A DNA stretch of 64,000 nt. Origin: QHVT01 sp036389275. Lineage in GTDB: Bacteria; Acidobacteriota; Thermoanaerobaculia; Gp7-AA8. The stretch covers positions 1 through 64,000 of the forward strand of contig DASVQE010000048.1 in the NCBI GenBank assembly GCA_036389275.1, in the 5' to 3' direction. The position numbers and the translations under genes are program-made. Positions 42,229 through 52,084 of this stretch are shown piece by piece (the first letter of the stretch is position 1; every line of letters starts with the position of its first letter). The notes under the pieces are model-generated. The model made no database searches and was not told where the DNA came from. It worked only from the letters and a program-made list of their open reading frames with translations.

Positions 42229-42481
42229 ACCGCGCCGCCGCCTCCGCTGACGTCACCACCGGCACGATCGTGAACGCGACCAGATCGTCCCACTGCGCGA
42301 TCCACTCATGCAGCAGCGACTCGTCGTCGCACTCCATCACCTGATAGCAGCTCGCGTAGTCCGTCGTCACCCAACTGCTCACGTAGCGCAGCCCTTCAGG
42401 CGCCATGCGGCCGCGCTCGCGGAAGCGCGCGTAGACCGGCGCGGCGCCGTGGCGGAACTGCTCGAGGATCATGTAGAGCAT
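42218..42481 (-). CDS. DUF3303-like small protein
   Basis: 87 residues from ATG at 42481: MLYMILEQFRHGAAPVYARF at the start, RMAPEGLRYVSSWVTTDYASCYQVME in the middle, and LLHEWIAQWDDLVAFTIVPVVTS near the end. This is the ferredoxin-like dimeric pattern of DUF3303 proteins, of unknown function. It starts 10 bases after the AcuI-type reductase stop and is probably co-transcribed. Confidence 0.7.
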   Translation of the reverse strand: MLYMILEQFRHGAAPVYARFRERGRMAPEGLRYVSSWVTTDYASCYQVMECDDESLLHEWIAQWDDLVAFTIVPVVTSAEAAARFSG

Positions 42482-42491
42482 CGGAAGCGGC

Positions 42492-43490
42492 TCAGGCGTT
42501 GACGTCGATGACGATGCGGCCGCGCACTCGGCCGGCCAGGATCTCTTCGCACACGTCGAAGATGCGCGCGAGCGGCTCGGTGCGCGAGAGGTCGGCGAGC
42601 TGCGCGCGATCGACGTCTTCGGCGAGCCGCGACCAGACCGCGATGCGCTTCGGCTTCGACGTCGCGATCGAGCTGACGCCGAGGAGTGAGACGTTGCGGA
42701 GGATGAGCGGCCAGACCGTCGTCTGCAGCTCGTGGCCGCCGGCCATGCCGCAGCAGGCGATCGCGCCTTCGTACGCGGTCTGGGCAAAGAGCGTGGCCAG
42801 CGTCGTGCCGCCGACGGTGTCGATGCCGCCGCCCCAGCGCTCCGACTGCAGCGGGCCGCCCGCTTTGGCCAGCTCGTCGCGCGGGATGATCGACGTTGCG
42901 CCGAGGCCGCGGAGATACGGCTCGAGCTCCATGCGTCCGGTCGATGCGGCAACGCGGTAGCCGCGCCGCGCGAGCAGCATCACCGCCAGCGAGCCGACGC
43001 CGCCGGCCGCGCCGGTCACGACCAGCTCGCGCTCCGACGGCGTGATGCCGGCCTGCTCGAGCGCCATCACCGCCAGCATGGCCGTCACGCCGGCGGTGCC
43101 GATCTGCATCGACTGCTCGAGCGAGAGCGACTCCGGCAGTTTCACCACCGCGTTCGCGCGCACGCGCTGCCGTTGCGCGTAGCCGCCCCAATCGAGCTCG
43201 CCGAGTCCCTGGGCCACGCCGGCCACGCGATCGCCCGGCTGAAATTCATCCGACGCCGACTCCACCACTGTGCCGGCCAGGTCGATGCCCGGCACCATCG
43301 GGAAGCGGCGGATGATGCGGCCGCGCGCCGTCACCGCCAGCGCGTCCTTGTAGTTGAGCGACGAGTAGGCGACGTCGACCAGCACTTCGCCGTCGCGCGG
43401 CAGCTCGTCGTCGCCGATCGTCTCGAGCGCGACGCTGTAACGTTTCGGATCCTGTTGGCGCGCGATGAGCGCGCGAAAGTTGCCGGACAT
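42492..43490 (-). CDS. acuI: YhdH/AcuI-type quinone oxidoreductase (acryloyl-CoA reductase family)
   Basis: 332 residues from ATG at 43490; an in-frame ATG at 43529 would overlap the divergent ClC start. It is a zinc-free medium-chain dehydrogenase: SSLNYKDALAVTARGRI, PGIDLAGTV, GWGGYAQ-like DWGGYAQRQRV, AMQIGTAG-like SMQIGTAGVTAML and the NADPH-binding VTGAAGGVGSLAV. YhdH and AcuI reduce acryloyl-CoA to propionyl-CoA with NADPH. The exact substrate cannot be read from sequence. Confidence 0.85.
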   Translation of the reverse strand: MSGNFRALIARQQDPKRYSVALETIGDDELPRDGEVLVDVAYSSLNYKDALAVTARGRIIRRFPMVPGIDLAGTVVESASDEFQPGDRVAGVAQGLGELDWGGYAQRQRVRANAVVKLPESLSLEQSMQIGTAGVTAMLAVMALEQAGITPSERELVVTGAAGGVGSLAVMLLARRGYRVAASTGRMELEPYLRGLGATSIIPRDELAKAGGPLQSERWGGGIDTVGGTTLATLFAQTAYEGAIACCGMAGGHELQTTVWPLILRNVSLLGVSSIATSKPKRIAVWSRLAEDVDRAQLADLSRTEPLARIFDVCEEILAGRVRGRIVIDVNA

Positions 43491-43516
43491 GCGGCGCATC
43501 ATAGAATGCGCCACGT

Positions 43517-45241
43517 ATGGAAAGCGCACGCGTGCCGTTCGAGCGCGCGCTCATCGATCGCAGGGTCGTGCTTTTGTGCGGGATGTCCGTCGTTCTGGCC
43601 ATCGTGACGGGCGTCGTTGCGCAATTCCTCATTTCCATCATTGCGGTCGTGACGAACATCTCCTTCTACGGCCGCCTCTCCACGCGGTTCGTCTCGCCGG
43701 CCGGCCATCACCTCGGCTGGCTGGTGGTCTTCGTGCCGGCCATCGGCGGCGTGATCGTCGGGCTGATGGCGCGCTACGGCTCGAAGGCGATCCGCGGCCA
43801 CGGCATCCCGGAGGCGATGGAGCAGGTGCTGCTCAACGAGAGCCGCATCCCGGCGAGGCTGACGATCCTCAAGCCGCTGTCGGCAGCGGTGTCGATCGGC
43901 ACCGGCGGACCGTTCGGCGCCGAAGGTCCGATCATCGCCACCGGCGGCGCGATGGGCTCGGTGGTGGGGCAGTGGCTGAAGACGAACGCGATGGAGCGGA
44001 AGACGCTGCTCGCCGCAGGCGCGGCGGCGGGCATGGCGGCGACGTTCGGCAGTCCGGTCTCGGCGGTGCTGCTGGCGATCGAGCTGCTGCTGTTCGAACT
44101 GCGGCCGCGCTCGATCGTCCCGGTGGCGCTGGCGGCGGTCACGGCGACGGCGGTGCGCGTCGGCTTCGTCGGCTTCACGCCGGCGTTCGCCATGCCGATC
44201 GTCGGACGTCCCACGGAAGAAGCGCTGGTCGCCTACGTGATTCTCGGCGCGCTCGTCGGCTGGCTGTCGGTCTACGTGACGCGCGCGGTCTATTGGATCG
44301 AAGATGCGTTCGAGCATCTGCCGATTCACTGGATGTGGTGGCCGGCACTCGGCGGACTGGCGGTCGGCGTCTGCGGCATCATCGCGCCGCGTACGCTCGG
44401 CGTCGGCTACGACAACATCGAAGACCTCGTCTCCGGACGGCTGATCGGCACCGCGGCCCTCGTACTTTGCACGGTCAAGTTCGTGTCGTGGGCGATCTCC
44501 CTCGGCAGCGGCACGTCGGGCGGCACGCTCGCGCCGCTCTTCACCATCGGCGGCGCCTGCGGCGTGGTCCTCGGCGGCGTGACGAACAACTACACGCACG
44601 CCGCGCTCGACCTGCGCATCTGCGCGCTGGTCGGGATGGCGGCGATGTTCGCCGGCGCATCGCGCGCGCTGCTCGCCTCGGTGGTCTTCGCCTTCGAGAC
44701 CACGCTGCAGCCGCTCGGCCTGCTGCCGCTCCTCGGCGGCTGCACGGCCGGCTATCTCGTCTCCGCGCTGCTGATGCGCAACACGATCATGACCGAGAAG
44801 CTGGCGCGCCGCGGCGTGCGCGTGCCGGCCGAATACGCCGCCGATTTTCTCGACCTGATCAGCGTCGCCGACGCCTGCAGTACGAAGGTGGTGACGATCG
44901 GCGCGGACGAGCCGCTGTCGCAGGCGCGCGCGCTGTCGGCGTCGCACCAGGGCTTTCCGGTGGTCGACGCGAACGGCGAGCTCCTCGGCGTGGTGACGCG
45001 GCGCGACTTTCTCGATCCGACAAAGCCCGACTCGATGCGCGCGGGCGACCTGATCTCGCGCCGCCCGGCCATCGTCTATCTCGACAACTCGCTGCGCGAG
45101 GCGGCCGACCTGATGGTGCACGAGAACGTCGGCCGATTGCCGGTGGTGGCGCGCGCCGATCCGCGCCGCGTGGTGGGCATCCTCACGCGCAGCGACCTGC
45201 TGCGCGCGCACGAGCGGCGGCTCGCGGAACAAGGCTCGTAG
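43517..45241 (+). CDS. ClC-family chloride channel/antiporter with CBS domains
   Basis: 574 residues. Residues ~15-430 are the ClC membrane domain with selectivity motifs: GIPE (~97), GPFGAEGP (~132, with the gating Glu kept but Ala for Arg/Lys before it), GSPVSAVLLAIE and GSGTSGGTLAPLF. Residues ~445-570 are two CBS domains (CSTKVVTIGADEPLSQA, RPAIVYLDNSLREAADLM, VGRLPVV). Gating Glu suggests H+/Cl- exchange, though the proton-transfer Glu is uncertain. It is divergent from the reductase gene. Confidence 0.93.
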   Translation: MESARVPFERALIDRRVVLLCGMSVVLAIVTGVVAQFLISIIAVVTNISFYGRLSTRFVSPAGHHLGWLVVFVPAIGGVIVGLMARYGSKAIRGHGIPEAMEQVLLNESRIPARLTILKPLSAAVSIGTGGPFGAEGPIIATGGAMGSVVGQWLKTNAMERKTLLAAGAAAGMAATFGSPVSAVLLAIELLLFELRPRSIVPVALAAVTATAVRVGFVGFTPAFAMPIVGRPTEEALVAYVILGALVGWLSVYVTRAVYWIEDAFEHLPIHWMWWPALGGLAVGVCGIIAPRTLGVGYDNIEDLVSGRLIGTAALVLCTVKFVSWAISLGSGTSGGTLAPLFTIGGACGVVLGGVTNNYTHAALDLRICALVGMAAMFAGASRALLASVVFAFETTLQPLGLLPLLGGCTAGYLVSALLMRNTIMTEKLARRGVRVPAEYAADFLDLISVADACSTKVVTIGADEPLSQARALSASHQGFPVVDANGELLGVVTRRDFLDPTKPDSMRAGDLISRRPAIVYLDNSLREAADLMVHENVGRLPVVARADPRRVVGILTRSDLLRAHERRLAEQGS

Positions 45242-45243
45242 CG

Positions 45244-45989
<746 letters not shown>

Positions 45990-45993
<4 letters not shown>

Positions 45994-47447
45994 GCGGCCC
46001 TATTCTTCATCAGTTGGCGAAAGAAGCGAATGGTGTCGAAGTAGGCCTCGACCGCCACGCGCTCGTTCGTGCCGTGGATGCGCTCGAGATCGGCCTGGGC
46101 GATCGTCACCGGCACGAGGCGGTAGACGTTCGGCGTGAGGCTCGCGAAGTAGCGCGAGTCGGTGGCGCCGATGACGAGATACGGCGCGACGACCGTGTTC
46201 GGAAAGACTTCCGCCGCCGCCTGCTGCATGGCGCGGAACGGCGCGGCGTTCGGATCGGAGACGCCGGACGGTTCCCACGGCTTGCCGTAAACGCGCACCT
46301 CGACGTGCGGATCGCCGACGACCTCGCGCACGTGGCGCAGCACGCCGGCGACGCTCTCGCCCGGCAGGATGCGGAAGTTCACGACCGCGCGCGCGTGCGA
46401 CGGGATGACGTTGTCCTTCACGCCGCCTTCGATGATGGTCGGGGCGATGGTCGTGCGCAGCAGCGCGTTGAGCGACGGCGAGCTGCGCGCCTGCGCCTGC
46501 AGCAGCGGCGCGAAGAGCCAGAGGTTGGCGATGACGAGGCGGTTGCCGAACGGCATCTCCGGCGCGAGCCAGCGGAACATCTCCGCGGCCGCGCCGCGCG
46601 CCGCGGCGTCGAAGGGATGCGTTTGCACGCGATCGACCGCGGCGGCGACCGCGCCCACTTCGGTGCGCGGCGGCGGCATCGACGAGTGTCCGCCGGCGCC
46701 GCGCGCGGTGAGCTCGAGGCTGGCCATCCCTTTCTCGGCGATGCCGATCAGCGCGGCCGGCTTCGGCACGCCGCCCGGCGGATCGCGCAGGATCGCGCCT
46801 CCTTCGTCGACGACGAAGTCGAGATGCACGCCGCGGCTGGCCAGCAGCGCCGAGATGCGCGCCGCGCCGCGCACGCCGCCGAGCTCCTCATCCTCGCCGA
46901 AGGCGAAGAGGATGGTGCGCTTCGGCGCGAAGCCTTCCGAGAGCAGCGACTCGGCCGATTCGAGCAGACCGATCACGCTGACCTTGTCGTCGAGCGTGCC
47001 GCGTCCCCAGACGAAGCCGTCGGCGACCGCGCCGCTGAACGGCGGCCGCTGCCACTTCGACTCCGTCCCCGGCTCGACCGGCACCACGTCGTAGTGACCC
47101 ATCAGCAGCAGCGGCGCGAGCGACGGATCGCTGCCGCGCCAGGTGAAGAGCAGGCTGCGTCCGATCACCTCGCGCTGCAGCGAGGCATGCACGCGCGGAT
47201 ACGCCTGCGCCAGCCAGGCGATGAACGCCTCATGCTCGACCGGCTTTGCACTTTTCACTTCGCCGTAGGACACGGTTTGAAACTGCACCGCGCGCGAGAA
47301 GCGCGCGAGCGCGGCGTTGCGATCGATGGCCAGCGGCGGCGCCGGCGAGGCGGTGATCTGGCGCGAACGCAGCGTCGCCGCGCGGACGATCAGAATCGCT
47401 ACGACCAGCGCGACGAGTGCGAGGACGATCGCGGTGATGCGTTTCAT
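45990..47447 (-). CDS. M20-family metallopeptidase (PM20D1/carboxypeptidase-S-like), membrane-anchored
   Basis: 485 residues from ATG at 47447. One N-terminal hydrophobic helix (ITAIVLALVALVVAILIVRAA) anchors or exports it. The di-zinc site reads MGHYDVVPVE, WGRGTLDDKVS, FGEDEELGG and VDEGGAI, with the dimerisation domain at ~220-345 and the last ligand His in RIHGTNERV. The layout matches carboxypeptidase S and PM20D1 N-acyl-amino-acid hydrolases. Its ATG shares a base with the preceding stop (TGATG), so it belongs to the unit DUF3592 - M20 - crotonase. Confidence 0.9.
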
Positions 47448-48310
47448 CAGTGCATCATCACGTACGCCGCCACTGCGTTCGCGCCGATGGCGATCAGCGG
47501 GATGATCGAGGCGAGCAGCGCGGCCAGCGGGCGGCCGCGGAACTCGCCGTTCATCTCCACCTCCGGACGCTGCGGCAGCTCGTCGAGGACGTACGCGCAC
47601 GACGGATCGTTCGGGTCGTAGAGCAGCGGTTCCTGCGCCTCGTCCTCGAGGCGCGACGGATCGGTCGTGCGCGCCTTCGCCTCGCACTTGCGGCCGTCGC
47701 GCGCGGTGAACTCGAACGTCAGCTCCCACACCGGCTGGTCGTTGATGCGCACGTTCGTCGGATGGCGCGAGAGCAGGCGGCCGGTGGTGACGACGCCGTC
47801 ACGCAGCAGGCGCGCGCGGCGCAGGCCGCTCCGCGTGCCGCCGAGGACGAAGAAGGCGCCGATGATCGGGAAGAGCAGCACGAACAAAACGCCGCGGCCA
47901 AAGTGCGCGCGGCGCATGCCGAGAATGCGCGAGGCCGAAGGATTCGCATCGTCGTACTCGACGGTCACCTCGTCGCCCGGCGAGACCTGCTCGCCGGTGC
48001 TGAACGACGTTCCCTGGAACGGCCGGCCGGCGACGGAGAACTCGTAGTGATTCGCTTTCACCGGCCGGTCGTCCTCGGAGGCATTCGTCTTCTCGACCGC
48101 GGTGACGCGGCCGACCGTGTGCGCGCGCAGCGACGCGAGGCCGAGGTCCGCGTGTCCGACGAACAGCATCGTCCCGAGCATCCCCATCCCGAGGAAGAGC
48201 CAGCCGAAGACCGCGAGGAAATTGCAGACGTACAGCACGCTCAGCGAAAGCGGAACGCGGCGCGGCGGCGGCGCGAAGCGCGCCCCAGGGGACGACTGGC
48301 TTGGAAGCAT
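47447..48310 (-). CDS. DUF3592-like membrane protein
   Basis: 287 residues with helices at ~25-50 (VLYVCNFLAVFGWLFLGMGMLG), ~138-160 (GVLFVLLFPIIGAFFVLGG) and ~265-285 (LLASIIPLIAIGANAVAAYVM). Two beta domains between the helices repeat the DUF3592 pattern: TVGRVTAVEK...YEFSVAGRPFQGTSF...DEVTVEYDDANPS and VTTGRLLSRHP...WELTFEFTARDGR...LLYDPNDPS. Function unknown. It starts 15 bases after the Ada-type anti-sigma gene, so it may be in the same transcript. Confidence 0.75.
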   Translation of the reverse strand: MLPSQSSPGARFAPPPRRVPLSLSVLYVCNFLAVFGWLFLGMGMLGTMLFVGHADLGLASLRAHTVGRVTAVEKTNASEDDRPVKANHYEFSVAGRPFQGTSFSTGEQVSPGDEVTVEYDDANPSASRILGMRRAHFGRGVLFVLLFPIIGAFFVLGGTRSGLRRARLLRDGVVTTGRLLSRHPTNVRINDQPVWELTFEFTARDGRKCEAKARTTDPSRLEDEAQEPLLYDPNDPSCAYVLDELPQRPEVEMNGEFRGRPLAALLASIIPLIAIGANAVAAYVMMH

Positions 48311-48325
48311 GGGAACGATTCTACG

Positions 48326-49204
48326 TCACGCCGCGAACGGCTGGCAGCGGCGGCATGGGCGGAAGCCCTGCCGCGTGGCATCGCTCGCGCCGCGGAAGGC
48401 GACGCGGTTCTCCTCGCGGATACGGCGAGCGTCCTTGCACGTCGGATAGCAGACGATCTTCGTCGTCTTCGAGCCGATGTAGCGCACGCCGCGCCGCGCC
48501 AGCGTTTCGAGCGCGTCGACGTCGACGCCTTCGCGCCGCAGCAGCTCGCGCTTGACCGCGCTGCCGAACGCGTACTGCCCGACGCCGCCGGTCGACGGCA
48601 CCACGCGATGGCACGGCACGACCAGCGGCACGCGGTTGTGCGCGCAGATCGTTCCGACCGCGCGCACCGCCCGAGGACGCCCGACCTGCCGCGCCACCCA
48701 CTCGTACGTGCGCACCTCGCCGCGCGGAATGCGCGCGAGCGTGGCCAGCACCTCGCGCTCGAGCGGGCTGGCGTCGTCGTCCCAATCCACCTGCGGCTTG
48801 CCCGCGCCTTCGCCGGCGACCGCCGCGGCCACCTGCGCGCGCAACCGCTCCGGCAGCTCCGCGTCGCACACGCCGCGTCCGTAGCGTTGCGCGTAACGGG
48901 CGCGGAACTCCTCGAAGGTGCCGCCGCGATGAATCATGCGCAGCCCGTTCGCGGAGAAGGCGACGTGAATGATTGCGTCGCCGGTCTGCAGCGCGGCGTA
49001 GCCGTCGTTGAAGGCGTCGCGGCAGGAGCGCGGCGGCGCCGCGGCCAGCGACTTGAGACCGCGGGCGATGGTGGTGACGTCCGCCAGCGACTCGTCGCAC
49101 GAGCTGCAGGTCGCGAGATGTTCGTGCAGGTGCGCGGCTTCGCGCGCCGGCAGCTCGCCGGTACGCATCGCATCGATTCGGGTGAGAACGGATCTACACC
49201 GCAT
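48326..49204 (-). CDS. Anti-sigma zinc finger fused to MGMT and Ada-type methyl-acceptor domain
   Basis: 292 residues from ATG at 49204, overlapping the sigma gene by 11 bases. Residues ~8-50 carry an anti-sigma zinc-finger motif, His29-x3-Cys33-x2-Cys36. Residues ~62-225 form an O6-alkylguanine-DNA alkyltransferase with acceptor Cys198 in PCHRVV, plus IPRGEVRTYEWVA. Residues ~237-290 form an Ada_Zn-binding domain, with Cys252-x3-Cys256-x27-Cys284-x2-Cys287, close to E. coli Ada Cys38/42/69/72. In E. coli Ada the order is Zn domain, AraC-type helix-turn-helix, MGMT; here the DNA-binding part is missing and a sigma-binding domain is present. Inferred: methylation of the acceptor cysteines releases the ECF sigma factor and so triggers an alkylation response. 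Confidence 0.88.
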   Translation of the reverse strand: MRCRSVLTRIDAMRTGELPAREAAHLHEHLATCSSCDESLADVTTIARGLKSLAAAPPRSCRDAFNDGYAALQTGDAIIHVAFSANGLRMIHRGGTFEEFRARYAQRYGRGVCDAELPERLRAQVAAAVAGEGAGKPQVDWDDDASPLEREVLATLARIPRGEVRTYEWVARQVGRPRAVRAVGTICAHNRVPLVVPCHRVVPSTGGVGQYAFGSAVKRELLRREGVDVDALETLARRGVRYIGSKTTKIVCYPTCKDARRIREENRVAFRGASDATRQGFRPCRRCQPFAA

Positions 49205-49766
49205 GGGCGACTCCTTTTTGTTCGAGCGCGTCCCGCAGCAGCTTGAGCGAGCGGAACACTTTTCCTCGCAGCGAGGCCTCGGTGGCCCCGACCGTTTTGG
49301 CGATGTCGGCGTACGACATCTCTTCCATGAAGCGGAGCACGAGCAGCTCGCGCGCGTCGACCGGCAGCATGGCCATGGCATCGCGGAGCAGCTCCGCGTC
49401 CTGCTGCCGTTCGAGCTCGGAGCCGTGCTCCCGTACGAACGGACCGAGGCGGCCGTCGTCGAACGACTCGAGCGGCTGCTCGAGCGCGCGCGTCTTCGAG
49501 CGCCGCTTGTTGAAGCTGAGGTTGCGCACCATCCTGAACAGCCACGGCCGCAGCGCGAGGCTGGCGCAGCGCGCCTCGTCGTACTGCCGCGTGAGCGCGC
49601 GATGCGCGCGCAACATCGCGTCCTGCACCACTTCCTGCGCGTCGAAGGTGTTCTGCAGGATGCCGTGCGCGTAGCCGTAGAGCGCTGCCTCGTAGCGGTC
49701 GATCAACCGCTCCAGCGCTCCCGGCTCACACCGGTGCACCGCCACGGCCAGCTCACCCTCGGTCAT
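49194..49766 (-). CDS. ECF sigma factor paired with the Ada-type anti-sigma protein
   Basis: 190 residues from ATG at 49766 (the frame also allows ATG at 49814, inside a heptad repeat). Region 2 spans ~20-95 (LIDRYEAALYGYAHGILQNTFDAQEVVQDAMLRAHRAL, WLFRMVRNLSFN). A longer linker is followed by region 4 at ~135-185 (LPVDARELLVLRFMEEMSYADIAKTVG, LRGKVFRSLKLL). The following overlapping gene encodes its probable anti-sigma factor. If that factor senses alkylation, this sigma would be the effector. Confidence 0.9.
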   Translation of the reverse strand: MTEGELAVAVHRCEPGALERLIDRYEAALYGYAHGILQNTFDAQEVVQDAMLRAHRALTRQYDEARCASLALRPWLFRMVRNLSFNKRRSKTRALEQPLESFDDGRLGPFVREHGSELERQQDAELLRDAMAMLPVDARELLVLRFMEEMSYADIAKTVGATEASLRGKVFRSLKLLRDALEQKGVAHAV

Positions 49767-49814
49767 GCTCCTACCAACACGCGCATCAGCGATTCCGTTC
49801 GCGATATTCTCCAT

Positions 49815-49850
49815 CGCCGTTCATCGTTAATCGTTCATCCTTCATCGTTC
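49815..49850 (+). repeat. Tandem heptanucleotide array (GTTCATC type)
   Basis: GTTCATC, GTTAATC, GTTCATC and CTTCATC in tandem, in the gap between the divergent ECF sigma and ABC-F genes. Order and flanking CC match the array at 34845-34879. Confidence 0.75.
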
Positions 49851-49857
49851 GCGACTC

Positions 49858-51639
49858 ATGCCCGTCCTGCTCACCGCCACGGCCCTCTCCAAGTCCTTCA
49901 CCTCGCGCCCGCTCTTCGAGGATCTCTCCTTCACGCTCTTCGACGGCGATCACGTCGGACTGGTCGGGCCGAACGGCTCCGGCAAATCGACGCTGCTGAA
50001 GATCCTGGCCGGCGCCGAGGAGCCCGACTCCGGGACGCGCGCACCGCGCAAAGGCGTGCGCATCGGCTACGTGCCGCAGGACCCCGTCTTCGCGCCCGGC
50101 AAGTCGGTGGAGGACGTGCTGCTGGCGGCGCTCGACGACGAGGCCGCGCTCGACGAGCACGAGAAGTTCGCGCGCGTGGTGCTGGCCCTCGGCCGCTCCG
50201 GCTTCAACGACCGCGCCGCGCGCACCGACACGCTCTCCGGCGGCTGGCGCAAGCGGCTGGCCATCGCCCGCGAGCTCGTGCGCGAGCCCGACGTGCTGCT
50301 GCTCGACGAGCCGACGAACCATCTCGACGTCGAAGCGATCCTCTGGCTCGAGTCGCTGCTCGCCACCGATCCGCAGGCGTTCGTCGTGGTCAGCCATGAT
50401 CGCTACTTTCTGGAGAACGTCACCAAACGGATGCTCGAGCTCAATCGCGCCTATCCCGGCGGACTGCTCGCCGTCGACGGCACCTACAGCGATCTCCTGG
50501 TCCGTCGCGACGAAGTGCTGCGCAACGAGGCCGCCTATCAGGAGACGCTGGCGAATCTGGTGCGGCGCGAAGTGGAGTGGCTGCGCCGCGGGCCGAAGGC
50601 GCGCACGACCAAGGCGAAGGCGCGCATCCAGAACGCGGAGCGGCTGATCGACGAGCTGGGCGAGAGCCGCGATCGCGCGGCAACGTCGAAGACCGACATC
50701 GACTTCACCGCCTCGCAGCGGAAGACCAAGCGGCTCTGGTCGGCGCGCGGCCTGACCAAGTCGCCGCTCTTCTCGAACGTCGACATCCTGCTCGCACCGG
50801 CGGCGCGCCTCGGCGTCCTCGGGCCGAACGGCTCCGGCAAGACCACGCTGTTGCGCATCATCGTCGGCGAGCTCGCGCCCGACGCCGGCACCATCGAGCG
50901 CGCCGACGGCTTGCGCGTCGTCTACTTCGAGCAGAACCGGCAGTCGCTCGATCCGAATCTCACGCTCAAGCGCGCGCTCGCACCCGAAGGCGACAGCGTC
51001 GTCTATCGCGACCGCGCCATCCACGTGGCCGGCTGGGCGAAGCGGTTTCTGTTCCGGCCGGAGCAGCTCGAGACCTCGGTGTCGCGGCTCTCCGGCGGCG
51101 AGAAGGCGCGCATCGTCCTCGCGCGGCTGATGCTGCAGCCGGCCGATCTGCTGGTGATGGACGAGCCGACCAACGACCTCGACATCCCGACGCTCGACGT
51201 GCTCGAGGAATCGCTGCTCGAGTTCCCCGGCGCGCTCGTCCTGGTCACGCACGACCGCTACCTGCTCGACCGCCTCTCGACGCAGCTCCTCGCCCTCGAC
51301 GGCCGCGGCGGCGCAGAGTACTTTGCGGATTTCGCGCAGTGGCAGGCCGCGCAGTCGAAGCCGTCCGCGCCGGAGAAGCGCGCCGCCGCCGCCGCGCCGC
51401 CCGCGGCCCCGAAGTCGAAGCGCCTCTCCTACCTCGAGCAGCGCGAGTTCGACGCCATGGAAGCGACGCTGCTCGCCGCGGAGGAGCGTCTGGCCGAAGC
51501 GCAGCGACGAGCCGAGGATCCGTCGATCGCCAGCGATGCCGCCGCGTTGCAGACGCGCTTCACCGAACTGCACGCCGCGCAGTCGGAGGTCGAGCGGCTC
51601 TACGCGCGCTGGGCGGAGCTCGAGGCGAAGATCACGTAG
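49858..51639 (+). CDS. uup: ABC-F ATPase, Uup-like
   Basis: 593 residues with two ATPase domains and no membrane part. Domain 1: GPNGSGKST, LSGGWRKR, LLLDEPTNHLD. Domain 2 starts at ~295: GPNGSGKTT, LSGGEKAR, LVMDEPTNDLD. A charged linker lies between (ETLANLVRREVEWLRRGPKARTTKAKARIQ). A Pro/Ala-rich hinge at ~500-520 leads to a C-terminal coiled coil (LSYLEQREFDAMEATLLAAEERLAEAQ), the Uup hallmark that binds DNA or ribosomes. Divergent from the ECF sigma gene. Confidence 0.9.
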   Translation: MPVLLTATALSKSFTSRPLFEDLSFTLFDGDHVGLVGPNGSGKSTLLKILAGAEEPDSGTRAPRKGVRIGYVPQDPVFAPGKSVEDVLLAALDDEAALDEHEKFARVVLALGRSGFNDRAARTDTLSGGWRKRLAIARELVREPDVLLLDEPTNHLDVEAILWLESLLATDPQAFVVVSHDRYFLENVTKRMLELNRAYPGGLLAVDGTYSDLLVRRDEVLRNEAAYQETLANLVRREVEWLRRGPKARTTKAKARIQNAERLIDELGESRDRAATSKTDIDFTASQRKTKRLWSARGLTKSPLFSNVDILLAPAARLGVLGPNGSGKTTLLRIIVGELAPDAGTIERADGLRVVYFEQNRQSLDPNLTLKRALAPEGDSVVYRDRAIHVAGWAKRFLFRPEQLETSVSRLSGGEKARIVLARLMLQPADLLVMDEPTNDLDIPTLDVLEESLLEFPGALVLVTHDRYLLDRLSTQLLALDGRGGAEYFADFAQWQAAQSKPSAPEKRAAAAAPPAAPKSKRLSYLEQREFDAMEATLLAAEERLAEAQRRAEDPSIASDAAALQTRFTELHAAQSEVERLYARWAELEAKIT

Positions 51640-52018
51640 GCGGCGCCGCGCGCAACGCGCGCGCCACCAGACCGATTCCGCCGACCAGCAGCACGAGCAT
51701 CATCAACGTGTTGAAGAGCGTGGTCGGGCGGAAGTAGATCTCGAGGTTGGCGAGGATGCCGGCGAAGACGATGATCGCGCCGGCGAAGGTGAGCAGCCAG
51801 CCGATGACCGAGCGGCCGTTGAAGAAGAGCAGGCCGATGCCGAGGATCAGCGGGACGAGCGAGAGGCCGAAGGCGTTCATGCCCCAGAAGTGCCAGTAGC
51901 CCGACGACACCGTGACCTGATTGGTCAGGAGGTACGCGCCGGCGACGGCCATGCCGAGGCCGAAGAGGAACAGGCCGATGCCGCCGCGAGTGCCGCCGGC
52001 GCCGCGAAGTTCATCCAT
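51632..52018 (-). CDS. Small four-helix membrane protein
   Basis: 128 residues from ATG at 52018, four hydrophobic helices (GIGLFLFGLGMAVAGAYLL, FGLSLVPLILGIGLLFF, VIGWLLTFAGAIIVFAGILAN, LFNTLMMLVLLVGGIGLVA). A short soluble turn VTVSSGYWHFWG follows helix 1. No family recognised. Overlaps the convergent uup end by 8 bases. Confidence 0.65.
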   Translation of the reverse strand: MDELRGAGGTRGGIGLFLFGLGMAVAGAYLLTNQVTVSSGYWHFWGMNAFGLSLVPLILGIGLLFFNGRSVIGWLLTFAGAIIVFAGILANLEIYFRPTTLFNTLMMLVLLVGGIGLVARALRAAPPT

Positions 52019-52084
52019 CGCTGCCGATGATACGGCCAACTGCGCGCGGCGTCCGTAGATGGGAAAAAACGATACGGAGGAATC

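Noticed and set aside
41865..42305. Minus-strand repeat protein over the 54-bp array
   Set aside because: The coding origin is on the plus strand (homology to the upstream gene); the minus frames are chance openings in a repeat.
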